The notes under the pieces: model-generated
The model's input: only the letters and a program-made list of their open reading frames with translations
Told to the model about the DNA's origin: nothing
Database searches by the model: none
Assembly (NCBI GenBank): GCA_944321015.1
Contig: CALUJS010000021.1
Location: 1 to 46,083 of the forward strand
Reading direction: 5' to 3'
DNA length: 46,083 bases
DNA from: an uncultured Phocaeicola sp.
Lineage (GTDB): Bacteria; Bacteroidota; Bacteroidia; Bacteroidales; Bacteroidaceae
Translations under genes and position numbers: made by a program
In this document: positions 18,830 through 26,735 of the stretch, piece by piece
Position numbering within the stretch: the stretch's first letter is position 1
Layout of the letters: each line of letters begins with the position of its first letter

Positions 18830-19834
18830 ATGGAACATACACACTACCACCTGATCCTCGTGAACGCGCTGTACCACCTGGAGCCTCTCGGCCGCAGGCT
18901 GGAGACCTTCATCGACACCGTGGCCGACCAGGCCCTCATCCGCGCCCAGTGGGAGGAGGCCGAGCCGCGAATCACGCTCGTCAACTTCTATAACACCACC
19001 TACGTCACCCTCTACGAGAACCTCGAACCCCGCGCGGCCAAGGCCAGCGAGAAGGCACGCTTCGCGCGCGAGGACATCTACGACCATCCCTCGGCCGGAC
19101 TGCTCACCCTAGCCGACAGCCTCGAAGCACTGAGCCGCGAGGCGGGCTATGGCGACTACGTGAGCATCTACATGGTCGACGAGGGAGGCGACTCGCAGGC
19201 GGGCGTCGACCTGACGCACCTCTGTCACAGCCTGGCACGGGCGCGAGCCAAGGGCTGGGAGATAGGTTTCTATCGCATCGACCCGGCCTACGGAGTCATC
19301 TCGCGCGAGCCGTCGTGGCTCTTCATGCTGACGCTCGACAAGGCGGCGATGACACGCGTCATGGAGCTGGAGAAGACACTGCAGTGTCCGCCGCCGGCAC
19401 CCGAGCCCGAGCGCGAACCGGACGGGCCCGTGGCCGAACGCCTCCGACTGCGCGAGCTCGACACGTGGGACGCGTTCACCCTGGGCGGAGTGGCCTACAA
19501 CGACTTCCACGAGTTCAGCCCGGCGGCCGAGGGGACGGACGTCGTCCGCCTGGGGCGAGGGTTCGACTTCCACGTCAACGCCGCAGGCCAGGGACTGCTG
19601 TCGTACATACGGCTCTATCCCTGCTCCGACTCGTATGACTTTGCCAACGAGGACCGTTGCCACCACAACTACTGGCTGTGCCGCGACGAGGAGGAAGCCA
19701 GGCGGAAGATGGACTACATCACACGTAACCTGCCCTGCATCAACGACGATTACTCCCTGGCGCCCATGCCCGTGTGGCTCGGCCCGGCCCTGTTCTTCGA
19801 CGACGGCACCGGGAGGCTCGTCATCGGCGAATAA
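18830..19834 (+). CDS. Unknown protein, possibly a vWA-like fold without a metal site
   Basis: I do not recognise a named family for this 334-residue protein; it has no signal peptide or membrane segment. Residues 5-155 resemble the outline of vWA domains of the 'HYHLILDxSGSM' type. HYHLILVNALYHL stands in place of the metal-binding DxSxS, HPSAGLLTLADSLEAL in place of the GTALLDAI segment, and VSIYMVDEGGD followed by KGWEIGFY in place of the 'LTDG...GW' strand. If so, the metal site is mostly lost. A Pro/Glu linker (187-200) leads to a C-terminal domain of unknown type. The Met at 18830 follows a good promoter; the gene is followed by a terminator. Confidence 0.7.
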   Translation: MEHTHYHLILVNALYHLEPLGRRLETFIDTVADQALIRAQWEEAEPRITLVNFYNTTYVTLYENLEPRAAKASEKARFAREDIYDHPSAGLLTLADSLEALSREAGYGDYVSIYMVDEGGDSQAGVDLTHLCHSLARARAKGWEIGFYRIDPAYGVISREPSWLFMLTLDKAAMTRVMELEKTLQCPPPAPEPEREPDGPVAERLRLRELDTWDAFTLGGVAYNDFHEFSPAAEGTDVVRLGRGFDFHVNAAGQGLLSYIRLYPCSDSYDFANEDRCHHNYWLCRDEEEARRKMDYITRNLPCINDDYSLAPMPVWLGPALFFDDGTGRLVIGE

Positions 19835-19878
19835 ACGCACGTGCGGCGTAAGAACAGCACAACGAACCTGAAAACGCG

Positions 19879-19924
19879 GGCGGCCCCAACCTCTCTCTCA
19901 TCCGGAGGCGGGCCGCCTTTTTTT
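19879..19924 (+). terminator. Rho-independent terminator after the vWA-like gene
   Basis: Stem GGCGGCCC (19879-19886) with GGGCCGCC (19910-19917), then seven T (19918-19924), 44 bp after the stop at 19834. Confidence 0.85.
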
Positions 19925-19929
19925 GCCCT

Positions 19930-20182
19930 CACGCGAGGGGTCGCCGGGGAGACACGTGAGTCGCCGCCCGGGACACACGTGTGTCACCTCTCGGGAGACA
20001 CGTGCGTCACTCGTCAGGACACACGTGTGTCACGAGGCAGGAGACACGTGTGTCACAAGGCATGACAGACGTGTGTCCCGAGGAGGGAGAGACGTGTGTC
20101 CCAAGGAGGCTCTCACGTGTGTCCCGACGAGACCCTCGCGTGTGCCCGTCCGGGGCATTCGCGTCCGCATCCGGCGGAGGGG
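19930..20182. repeat. 23-bp CACGTG tandem repeat array (11 units)
   Basis: Units start every 23 bp exactly at 19930, 19953, 19976, 19999, 20022, 20045, 20068, 20091, 20114, 20137 and 20160. The best units read CACGTGTGTC, A or C, C, about six variable bases, then GGGA(G/C)A, so adjacent units form the palindrome GACACACGTGTGTC. The outer units decay to CACGCG or CGCGTG. A further CACGTG at 20229 is still in register (three periods on). The period is not a multiple of three, and frames through it give rotating nonsense, so it is non-coding. In 20183-20325 I see nothing else. Confidence 0.92.
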
Positions 20183-20325
20183 AAGGCGGATGCCGACCGG
20201 CCTGTCATCTCCTCAAAAAAAGAAGGTGCACGTGCCCCGGACGAGGACACATACGCCGGAAAGGCGTCCGCCGGATGGGGTCGGCAGAGGGGCCTTCCTA
20301 TACCTTATTATATATACGCGCGCGG

Positions 20326-21675
20326 CTAGAGGCGGAAGTGGCCCCGGGCACGGCGCTCGTCGAGGATGCGTGCCAGGCGGAGGCTCTTCTCCTTGGCAAT
20401 GTATTTGCGCAGGAATATGTTGGGGATGGCCACGCCCAGTGAGATGCAGAGGATGACGAGCGCCGATGTCATGCCGTTGCTCACGGCCACGGTGAGCTCG
20501 CCCACCACGCCGTGCATGTTGATGAAGCCCAGCAGTCCGCGATACATCAGCACGCCCGGCACCATGGGGATGACCGAGGGGATGGTGAGCACGTGTCCGG
20601 GCACATGGAACCAGTGTACGGCCTTCAACGCCACGAGGCTGACCGCGAGAGCCCCGGCGAAGGAACCTATCACGGGGCCGTAGCCCAACTCGAAGTTGAT
20701 GAAGTTGCGCACGCACACGGCCAGCATTCCCCCCAGTGCCACGACCCAGAGGAGTCGCCTCTGGACGTTGAAGATGGTGGAGAACCCCACGGCCGAGATG
20801 GCAGCTGCGAGGGCGTAGACCCAATACGGGTCATGGGGCGTCATGCTCAGTTCGCTGAAGCGGTCGCTGATGCTGACGTCCTTCATCACCAGAAGCCTGA
20901 GGGCGAAGATGATGCCCAGGGCCATGGCGCCCATGGTGACCAGCGTGTTGGCGGCGCGGGTGATACCGACCAGCAGGTAGTTGTCCACCATATCGTCGAC
21001 GAAGTTGATTAGCGGCACGCCGGGCACGATGAACAGCGCGCAGGCCAGCAGCGGATGGTAGGGCGTGGCAGACAGGCCCGTGAACGAGGTGGCATAGGCC
21101 AGGCAGGTGGCGACGAAGGCCGCTAGGGCCATGCTGACGTACATGTTCATGCCTCCGCCGATGCAACGGGCGCGTGTGAGGAAGCCCGCGAAAGCACACA
21201 CCGAGGCGAAGAGAAAGGCCACCCAGTCGCACCCGAAGAGCTTGCAGAAGCCTCCGCAGGCAAATCCGGCACAGACGGCCACGAGCATGTGGGGGTAGTT
21301 GCGCGGGCGGTGGCGGATGGCTTCCAGCTCGCGTTTGTAGCGGTCGAGGTCATAGTCCTGTTCGATGGCGCGCCAGGAGAGCTTGCTGACCTCGGAGAGT
21401 GTGGTCATGTTGATGCCGTGACGCTCGCATTTCTGGAACTTTGTGTAGGACTGATGGTCGTCGCTGACATTGACCTGAAGCATGGTGTAGCTCACGTCAA
21501 TGTGGAGCTTTTCCTCGGGCAGTCCCAGGTAGGCTGCCACGCGCTTCATGTTGCGTACCACGCGGTTGGTGTCGGCCGCGCTCTCAATGAGGAGCTGCCC
21601 CGTGCGCAACAGGAGGTCGACGCGCCTTCCCAGCGGGGCGTCGGCGGGAGTGAGGTAGGTTTCCGGTTGGTTCAT
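20326..21675 (-). CDS. ThrE-like threonine/serine exporter
   Basis: Membrane protein of the ThrE family, thought to export threonine and serine. The 449 residues have an N-terminal soluble part (about 1-130, RVDLLLRTGQLLIESAADTNRV), then about ten hydrophobic segments in two blocks matching the fused DUF1212 and DUF3815 halves. The first has GFACGGFCKLFGCDW, the second VPMVPGVLMYRGL-type sequence ending in a short basic tail. The ATG at 21675 gives the sensible N-terminus; the frame to 21843 runs through the promoter region. Substrate is inferred from family only. Confidence 0.85.
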   Translation of the reverse strand: MNQPETYLTPADAPLGRRVDLLLRTGQLLIESAADTNRVVRNMKRVAAYLGLPEEKLHIDVSYTMLQVNVSDDHQSYTKFQKCERHGINMTTLSEVSKLSWRAIEQDYDLDRYKRELEAIRHRPRNYPHMLVAVCAGFACGGFCKLFGCDWVAFLFASVCAFAGFLTRARCIGGGMNMYVSMALAAFVATCLAYATSFTGLSATPYHPLLACALFIVPGVPLINFVDDMVDNYLLVGITRAANTLVTMGAMALGIIFALRLLVMKDVSISDRFSELSMTPHDPYWVYALAAAISAVGFSTIFNVQRRLLWVVALGGMLAVCVRNFINFELGYGPVIGSFAGALAVSLVALKAVHWFHVPGHVLTIPSVIPMVPGVLMYRGLLGFINMHGVVGELTVAVSNGMTSALVILCISLGVAIPNIFLRKYIAKEKSLRLARILDERRARGHFRL

Positions 21676-21705
21676 ACGTGTGTGAGTGGTTTTCAAACGA
21701 GGGTG

Positions 21706-21713
21706 CAAAAGTA
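21706..21713 (-). promoter_or_regulatory. -7 promoter box of the ThrE-like gene
   Basis: TACTTTTG on the minus strand, 30 bp before the start at 21675. No clear -33 box. Confidence 0.55.
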
Positions 21714-21800
21714 ATAAAAAGGCGCGAGGCCCGACGTGCGGACGACGTGTTTTTGCCGAGAAAAGACACGTGCGATGGCCGAAGTAACGGGCAAATGAGT

Positions 21801-21808
21801 TACCTTTG
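21801..21808 (+). promoter_or_regulatory. -7 promoter box of the thioredoxin-fold lipoprotein and yifB
   Basis: TACCTTTG, 18 bp before the start at 21827. No -33 TTTG at the usual distance. Confidence 0.6.
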
Positions 21809-21826
21809 CCCGAAATAGCAACACAG

Positions 21827-22882
21827 ATGAAGACATTACGCACACTCCTCTACCTTCTCCCCCCTCTGGCGGCCCTGCTGGGCGGTTGCCGCGGCGGAGA
21901 GAGCGACTACCGCCTCGACGGCGAAGTGACGGGTCTCGACAGCGGACGCGTCATGGTGGTGATTGCCGACACGGCCTACAGCCGCATCGACACCCTGCGG
22001 GCCGAGGGCGGCCGGTTCAGCTATGAGCTGCGCCCCGACACGACGGTCGAACTGCTGCTGGTGTTCCCCGGCGGACGCTCGGCCACCGTATTTGCCGAGC
22101 CGGGGGCACACACCACGCTCGCGGCCGACACCGCGCGCTGGGACTCGCTGCGCCTGAGCGGGGGCCCCCTGAACGACGCCCTGCAACAGTTTGCCGACTC
22201 CACGCGCGGGTGGGACGCCGCCTCGGTGCGCCGCGCCGTGAAGGATTACATAGGCCGCCATCCGTTCTCGCCCGTAGGGGCCCATCTGCTCGAGAAGCAC
22301 TATGCGCGCCTGCCCCACCCGCCCTATGCGGCCATCGACTCGTGCATCGAGCTGATGAGCGGCCGCCTGCAGGACAACCCCACGGTGCAGGCTCTCTCGG
22401 CCCGGCTCGACGATGTGATGAAGGCCGACACGGGCCGCTATATATCGAGCTTCCGCACGCGTGGCGCCGACGGCAAGTATATCAACGCCTACCAGCACGG
22501 AGGCAAGTATCTGCTCGTCACCTTCTGGGCCTCGTGGATGCCCGGCGGACGCGAGCTGCAGCAGGGCATCCTCGCCCTCAAGGAGCGCACCGACAAGTCC
22601 AAAGCCAAGGTGGCCTATATCAACATCGCGCTCGACACCGACCGGCGCACGTGGCTCGACCTGGCGCGCGGCGACAGCCTGCCCGCCCTGCAGGGCTGCG
22701 ACTTCGACGGCTGGGAAGGGGTGACGGCCCAGCGGTTCGGAGTGGGTTCCCTGCCACTGATGGTTCTGCTCTCGCCCCAGCGGCGGGTGCTGATGCGTTC
22801 GGCGTCTCTGCCCGCGGTGGAGGCACGTCTGGACTCGCTGCTGACACACGACCGTCTGAAAGCCTCACACACTAACCACTAA
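21827..22882 (+). CDS. Thioredoxin-fold (TlpA-like) lipoprotein lacking CxxC
   Basis: A 351-residue lipoprotein (lipobox LLGGC near residue 21). The N-terminal domain resembles DUF4369 (YRLDGEVTGLDSGRVMVV), followed by a helical linker and a C-terminal thioredoxin fold. Where active TlpA proteins read WASWCxPC, this one reads WASWMPGG: M238 and G241 replace both cysteines. It therefore cannot do thiol-disulfide exchange at that site and may act as a binding or structural protein. The Met at 21827 precedes a good signal peptide; the frame opens at 21806. It ends 9 bp before yifB. Confidence 0.85.
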   Translation: MKTLRTLLYLLPPLAALLGGCRGGESDYRLDGEVTGLDSGRVMVVIADTAYSRIDTLRAEGGRFSYELRPDTTVELLLVFPGGRSATVFAEPGAHTTLAADTARWDSLRLSGGPLNDALQQFADSTRGWDAASVRRAVKDYIGRHPFSPVGAHLLEKHYARLPHPPYAAIDSCIELMSGRLQDNPTVQALSARLDDVMKADTGRYISSFRTRGADGKYINAYQHGGKYLLVTFWASWMPGGRELQQGILALKERTDKSKAKVAYINIALDTDRRTWLDLARGDSLPALQGCDFDGWEGVTAQRFGVGSLPLMVLLSPQRRVLMRSASLPAVEARLDSLLTHDRLKASHTNH

Positions 22883-22891
22883 TCTCCCGAC

Positions 22892-24433
22892 ATGCTAATC
22901 AAACTGTTTGCGGCGGCCGTGCAAGGCATCAACGCCGTCCCCGTCACGGTAGAGGTGACAAACTCGCGCGGAGTGAAGTTCTTCCTTGTGGGCCTGCCCG
23001 ACTCCGCAGTAAAGGAAAGCCACGAGCGCATCATGGCCGCCATCCAGGTCAACGGGTACCAGTTCCCCACGCAGCAACTGGTCATCAATCTGGCTCCGGC
23101 CAACATCCGCAAGGAGGGTTCGGCCTACGACCTGCCCATGGCCATAGGCATCCTGGCGGCGGTGGGCGTGGTGCGCCCGGAGCGGCTCCCGCGCTACATG
23201 CTCATGGGCGAGCTGAGCCTCGACGGCAGCCTTCAGCCCATCAAGGGCGCCCTGCCCATAGCCATCAAGGCGCGCGAGATGGGCTTCCAAGGCATCATCG
23301 TCCCCGCGCAGAACGCCCGCGAGGCCGCCGTGGTGAACCGCCTCGACGTGCTGGGCGCACGTTCGCTGGCCGAGGTGGTGGACTTCTTCAACGAGAAACG
23401 CGAGCTGCAGCCCACGAGGGTGAACACCCGCGAGGAGTTCTACAAGGAACAGGCCGAGTTCGACTACGATTTCTCCGAGGTGAAGGGACAGGAGAACGTC
23501 AAGCGGGCCATGGAGGTAGCCGCCGCCGGCGGACATAATCTCATCATGATAGGCCCTCCGGGCAGCGGCAAGTCGATGCTGGCCAAGCGCCTGCCCTCCA
23601 TCCTGCCTCCGCTGAGCCTGGCCGAGAGCCTGGAGACGACGAAGATACACTCGGTGGCGGGCAAGCTGGGCACACGCGCGTCGCTCATCGCCCGGCGCCC
23701 GTTCCGCTCGCCCCATCACTCCATCTCGGCCGTGGCCCTCGTGGGCGGCGGGCAAAGTCCCCAGCCGGGGGAAATCAGCCTGGCCCACAACGGAGTCCTC
23801 TTTGCCGACGAACTGCCGGAGTTCAACCGCAACGTGCTCGAAGTGCTCCGCCAGCCGCTGGAGGACCGCGTCATCACCGTGTCGCGCGCCCAGTACAGTG
23901 TGGAGTTCCCCTGCAACTTCATGTTCGTAGCCTCGATGAACCCCTGCCCCTGCGGATACTACAACCATCCCACACGCAAGTGCGTGTGCTCCCCGACGCA
24001 AGTCACGCGCTACCTCAACCGCATCTCGGGCCCGCTGCTCGACCGCATCGACATCCAGGTGGAAATCACTCCCGTGGACTACGACGAACTGAGCGACACG
24101 CGCTGCGGAGAGAGCAGCGCCGTCATCCGCGAGCGGGTGATACGCGCCCGACGGATACAGGAGGAACGCTTCCGCGAACACCCGGGCATCTACTGCAACG
24201 CGCAGATGACTCCCTCCCTGCAGGCCAAGTATGCCCGGCCCGACGAGGCAGGCATGAACCTCATCAAACAGGCCATGACCAAGCTGAACCTTTCCGCCCG
24301 CGCCTATGACCGCATCCTCAAGGTGGCCCGCACCATTGCCGACCTCGACGGCAGCCCGACCGTGCGCTCAGTCCACGTGGCCGAAGCCATCGGCTACCGC
24401 AGCCTCGACCGCGGCACGTGGGGCATGAACTGA
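22892..24433 (+). CDS. YifB/ComM family AAA+ ATPase (Mg-chelatase-like)
   Basis: A 513-residue protein of the YifB/ComM family; ComM homologues act as helicases in branch migration during natural transformation. The N-terminal Lon-protease-like domain (about 1-170) is followed by an AAA+ domain with Walker A GPPGSGKS (221-228), Walker B-type FADELPEF, and the four-cysteine segment NPCPCGYY...CVCSP, then the lid domain. Length is typical. With the comF-like gene in the window it is a second homologue of competence proteins, which in non-competent bacteria is not unusual. Confidence 0.93.
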   Translation: MLIKLFAAAVQGINAVPVTVEVTNSRGVKFFLVGLPDSAVKESHERIMAAIQVNGYQFPTQQLVINLAPANIRKEGSAYDLPMAIGILAAVGVVRPERLPRYMLMGELSLDGSLQPIKGALPIAIKAREMGFQGIIVPAQNAREAAVVNRLDVLGARSLAEVVDFFNEKRELQPTRVNTREEFYKEQAEFDYDFSEVKGQENVKRAMEVAAAGGHNLIMIGPPGSGKSMLAKRLPSILPPLSLAESLETTKIHSVAGKLGTRASLIARRPFRSPHHSISAVALVGGGQSPQPGEISLAHNGVLFADELPEFNRNVLEVLRQPLEDRVITVSRAQYSVEFPCNFMFVASMNPCPCGYYNHPTRKCVCSPTQVTRYLNRISGPLLDRIDIQVEITPVDYDELSDTRCGESSAVIRERVIRARRIQEERFREHPGIYCNAQMTPSLQAKYARPDEAGMNLIKQAMTKLNLSARAYDRILKVARTIADLDGSPTVRSVHVAEAIGYRSLDRGTWGMN

Positions 24434-24480
24434 ACGCCCGCCGTCAGTCCGCAGCCCGAAGCCAAAGGGCCGTGAGCGCA

Positions 24481-24568
24481 CATATGTCCGCCCGCGGCTC
24501 TCCATATGCACGCCCGTGTCTCTCCATATGTCCGCCCGCGAGCCGCAATATTGTGGCGAGAAGAGGCC
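24481..24568. repeat. 22-bp tandem repeat array C (4 units)
   Basis: CATAT at 24481, 24503 and 24525, then AATAT at 24547, all 22 bp apart. The core here is CGCCCGCGAGCC-like. A half unit (CCGTGAGCG) precedes from about 24470. In the last unit CATATG is replaced by AATATT with the same dyad centre. The array lies 47 bp after the yifB stop and ends about 30 bp before the -7 box at 24600. Confidence 0.88.
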
Positions 24569-24599
24569 GCCAAGGCGCGCCCGGTGAGGAAAAAACCAT

Positions 24600-24607
24600 T
24601 AACTTTG
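24600..24607 (+). promoter_or_regulatory. -7 promoter box of the glycosyltransferase cluster
   Basis: TAACTTTG, 28 bp before the start at 24636. No -33 TTTG is present at 19-21 bp; repeat array C ends about 10 bp upstream of that position. Confidence 0.6.
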
Positions 24608-24635
24608 CATCCGCCTAACGCAAAATGCAGACCAT

Positions 24636-25748
24636 ATGAATACGCCTAAGATAGCCTTAGTGAAACAGGAGGTGTATCAAGACCTCTACGTGTGTCCCAC
24701 GTCGGAACGGGATGCGGGCAACATCCTCTTCTCCTCGCAGGGACGTGTGGGACCCATCGCCCTCATGGCCGAGCTGGGCGCCGACTTCTACATCGTCCAC
24801 GAAGAGCCGCAATGGGAGACGCAAATCTACCGTAAGGTCATCCCCCACCTGGCCAAGCATCTCTATCTGCTCAAGACGCAGACGCTGGACAAGATACCGG
24901 GGCAGGAGTTCAAACGTCCCGGCAGCCCGCACGCCAACGGAGACTTTGCCGTAAGCTGCTACTCGGTGGACTGGGGCGCGTATGACATCGTCATCTCCAT
25001 CAACGTAAGTCTGCCCACGAAGCTGGTGCGCCAATATCCCCGCACGCTCTTCGCCTACATGATTGGCGAGGCCAACATGGCCACCCGCACGGCGCGATTC
25101 GGCTACGACGTCACCCTGAACCAGATGGCGCGCGGCATCGTGGCCGAACGGTGCGGCGCGGTGGACTTCCCCTACACCTTCGTCAGCGGAAACACGCTGG
25201 AACGCATCATGGCCCGGGAGCTGGGACGTCCGTCGCTCAATCGCGGCGTGTTCATGGAAATCAACTCCACCACGGAACGTCCGGTGACGCGCGTGCCGGA
25301 CCACTTCGCCCCCATACGCGACCGGGCCGGACAGGAAATCATCCTCCACCGGCAACTGATACGCGACAACCTGGAGAACATCTACGATGCCAAATACTTC
25401 GTCAAGCTGGGCGGCCGCAACATACGCGGCAACTCGGTGGCCGAAGCCATATCGCTTGGCACGCTGGCCATCATGAACCGCGACGAGGTGATTCACCGCG
25501 AACTCATCACCGACGCCTGCAACGTGAAGACGGCCGACGACATCGTGGCCCTCATCCGACGCCTAGAGGCCGACCCCGGGGAATACAGCCGTCTCCTCCG
25601 CGAGCAGCAACAGAACCTGACGCGGCTGTTCTTCCACCTGCCGCTCAAGTCGCTGGAGAACTGCCTGAAGGACAAACGCCGCCAAAATCGCCCCGCACGC
25701 CACAACCTGCTGAGCAGGTTGCTGGACCATTTGACATTTATCGGGTGA
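24636..25748 (+). CDS. Probable glycosyltransferase (GT-B-like), family uncertain
   Basis: A 370-residue soluble protein without signal peptide. The C-terminal half has a GT-B-like pattern: KYFVKLGGRNIRGNSVAEAISLGTLAIMN, where the Glu of VAEAISLG sits as in nucleotide-sugar binding sites, then DIVALIRRLEADPGEY and a basic C-terminus. The N-terminal part is not one I can place. Three clear glycosyltransferases follow in the same direction, supporting a role in a surface glycan. The function is inferred from this context and a weak pattern. Confidence 0.6.
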   Translation: MNTPKIALVKQEVYQDLYVCPTSERDAGNILFSSQGRVGPIALMAELGADFYIVHEEPQWETQIYRKVIPHLAKHLYLLKTQTLDKIPGQEFKRPGSPHANGDFAVSCYSVDWGAYDIVISINVSLPTKLVRQYPRTLFAYMIGEANMATRTARFGYDVTLNQMARGIVAERCGAVDFPYTFVSGNTLERIMARELGRPSLNRGVFMEINSTTERPVTRVPDHFAPIRDRAGQEIILHRQLIRDNLENIYDAKYFVKLGGRNIRGNSVAEAISLGTLAIMNRDEVIHRELITDACNVKTADDIVALIRRLEADPGEYSRLLREQQQNLTRLFFHLPLKSLENCLKDKRRQNRPARHNLLSRLLDHLTFIG

Positions 25749-25770
25749 AAAACATCAATAATCAAAAGCC

Positions 25771-26679
25771 ATGTACGCTCCCGTCCTGCTCTTTGTCTAC
25801 AACCGCCCCGCCCACGTAAGGCGCACGGTGGAAGCCCTCCGGGCCAACCTGTTGGCCGCCGAAAGCGACCTGTATGTCTATTCCGATGCCGCCAAGGACG
25901 AAAGCAGCCTTGAGGCCGTGAGGGAAGTACGCACCTACGTGCGCCACATCGACGGCTTTCGCAGCGTGACCGTGGTGGAACGTCCGCAGAACTGGGGACT
26001 GGCCCGCAACATCATCGACGGCGTCACGACCCATGTGAACCGCGCGGGCCGCGTCATCGTGTTGGAAGACGATCTCATCACGGCGCCCTACTTTCTCACT
26101 TTCATGAACGACGCGCTGGAGGTTTACAAGGACGAGCCGCGCGTGGGACACATTCAAGCCTGCGACTTCACCCAAGACCCTTCGCTCCCCGACACCTTCC
26201 TCATCCGCTGGACGGGCAGCTGGGGATGGGGCACATGGGCCCGCGCGTGGAAGCATTTCAACCCCGACGGACGGGCTCTGCTCAATGAGCTCCTGGCCCG
26301 CAAGCTCGACCGCACGTTCGACTTCGACGGCACCTACGGCTACACACGCATGTTGCGCCGCCAGATTGAGGGGAAAAACAACTCGTGGGCCATCCGCTGG
26401 AATGCCAGCCTTTTCCTGCGAGGCATCCTGTCGCTCAACGTCGGCCGCTCGCTCGTGCAGAACGAAGGTTTCGACGGCAGCGGAACGAACTGCGGCGGCG
26501 GCGGGCTGTATGCTTCAAGCCTGTACATGAAACGGCTGGAAGTCATCCCCATCTTCCCCGTCGAAGAGAATGCCTCGGCCCGCCGCGCGTATGTCCGCTA
26601 TTACGCCCGCACAAACTCCTTTTGGGCAAAGGCCGTGCGCCGCATCAAACGCACGCTAAAGGGCGATTTCGGAGCCTAG
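25771..26679 (+). CDS. Glycosyltransferase, GT2/GNT-I-like
   Basis: A 302-residue GT-A type transferase. It opens with PVLLFVYNRPAHVRRTVEALRAN, then NWGLARNIIDGV, and the metal/nucleotide-binding VLEDDL (EDD at 99-101). TGSWGWGTWARAWKHF and a basic C-terminus follow. The pattern matches bacterial glycosyltransferases distantly related to GNT-I. Sugar and acceptor are unknown. It follows the previous gene by 22 bp and probably shares its transcript. Confidence 0.85.
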   Translation: MYAPVLLFVYNRPAHVRRTVEALRANLLAAESDLYVYSDAAKDESSLEAVREVRTYVRHIDGFRSVTVVERPQNWGLARNIIDGVTTHVNRAGRVIVLEDDLITAPYFLTFMNDALEVYKDEPRVGHIQACDFTQDPSLPDTFLIRWTGSWGWGTWARAWKHFNPDGRALLNELLARKLDRTFDFDGTYGYTRMLRRQIEGKNNSWAIRWNASLFLRGILSLNVGRSLVQNEGFDGSGTNCGGGGLYASSLYMKRLEVIPIFPVEENASARRAYVRYYARTNSFWAKAVRRIKRTLKGDFGA

Positions 26680-26682
26680 AGG

Positions 26683-26714
26683 TTCGGGGATTTCGTTAAT
26701 ATTGCCTACCTTTG
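26683..26714 (+). promoter_or_regulatory. Promoter of the downstream glycosyltransferase pair
   Basis: TTCG (26683-26686, three of four matches to TTTG), 20-bp spacer, -7 TACCTTTG (26707-26714), 21 bp before the start at 26736. Confidence 0.7.
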
Positions 26715-26735
26715 CACCACAATCAAAGGGGATAC

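Noticed and set aside
19923..20456. Open reading frames across the 23-bp array and beyond
   Set aside because: The period is not a multiple of three, the translations are rotating Arg/Thr/Cys-rich nonsense, and they extend into the ThrE-like gene on the other strand.
22895..24181. Antisense open frame (428 codons) opposite yifB
   Set aside because: The plus strand encodes all YifB/ComM motifs in order; the antisense product has shadow composition.
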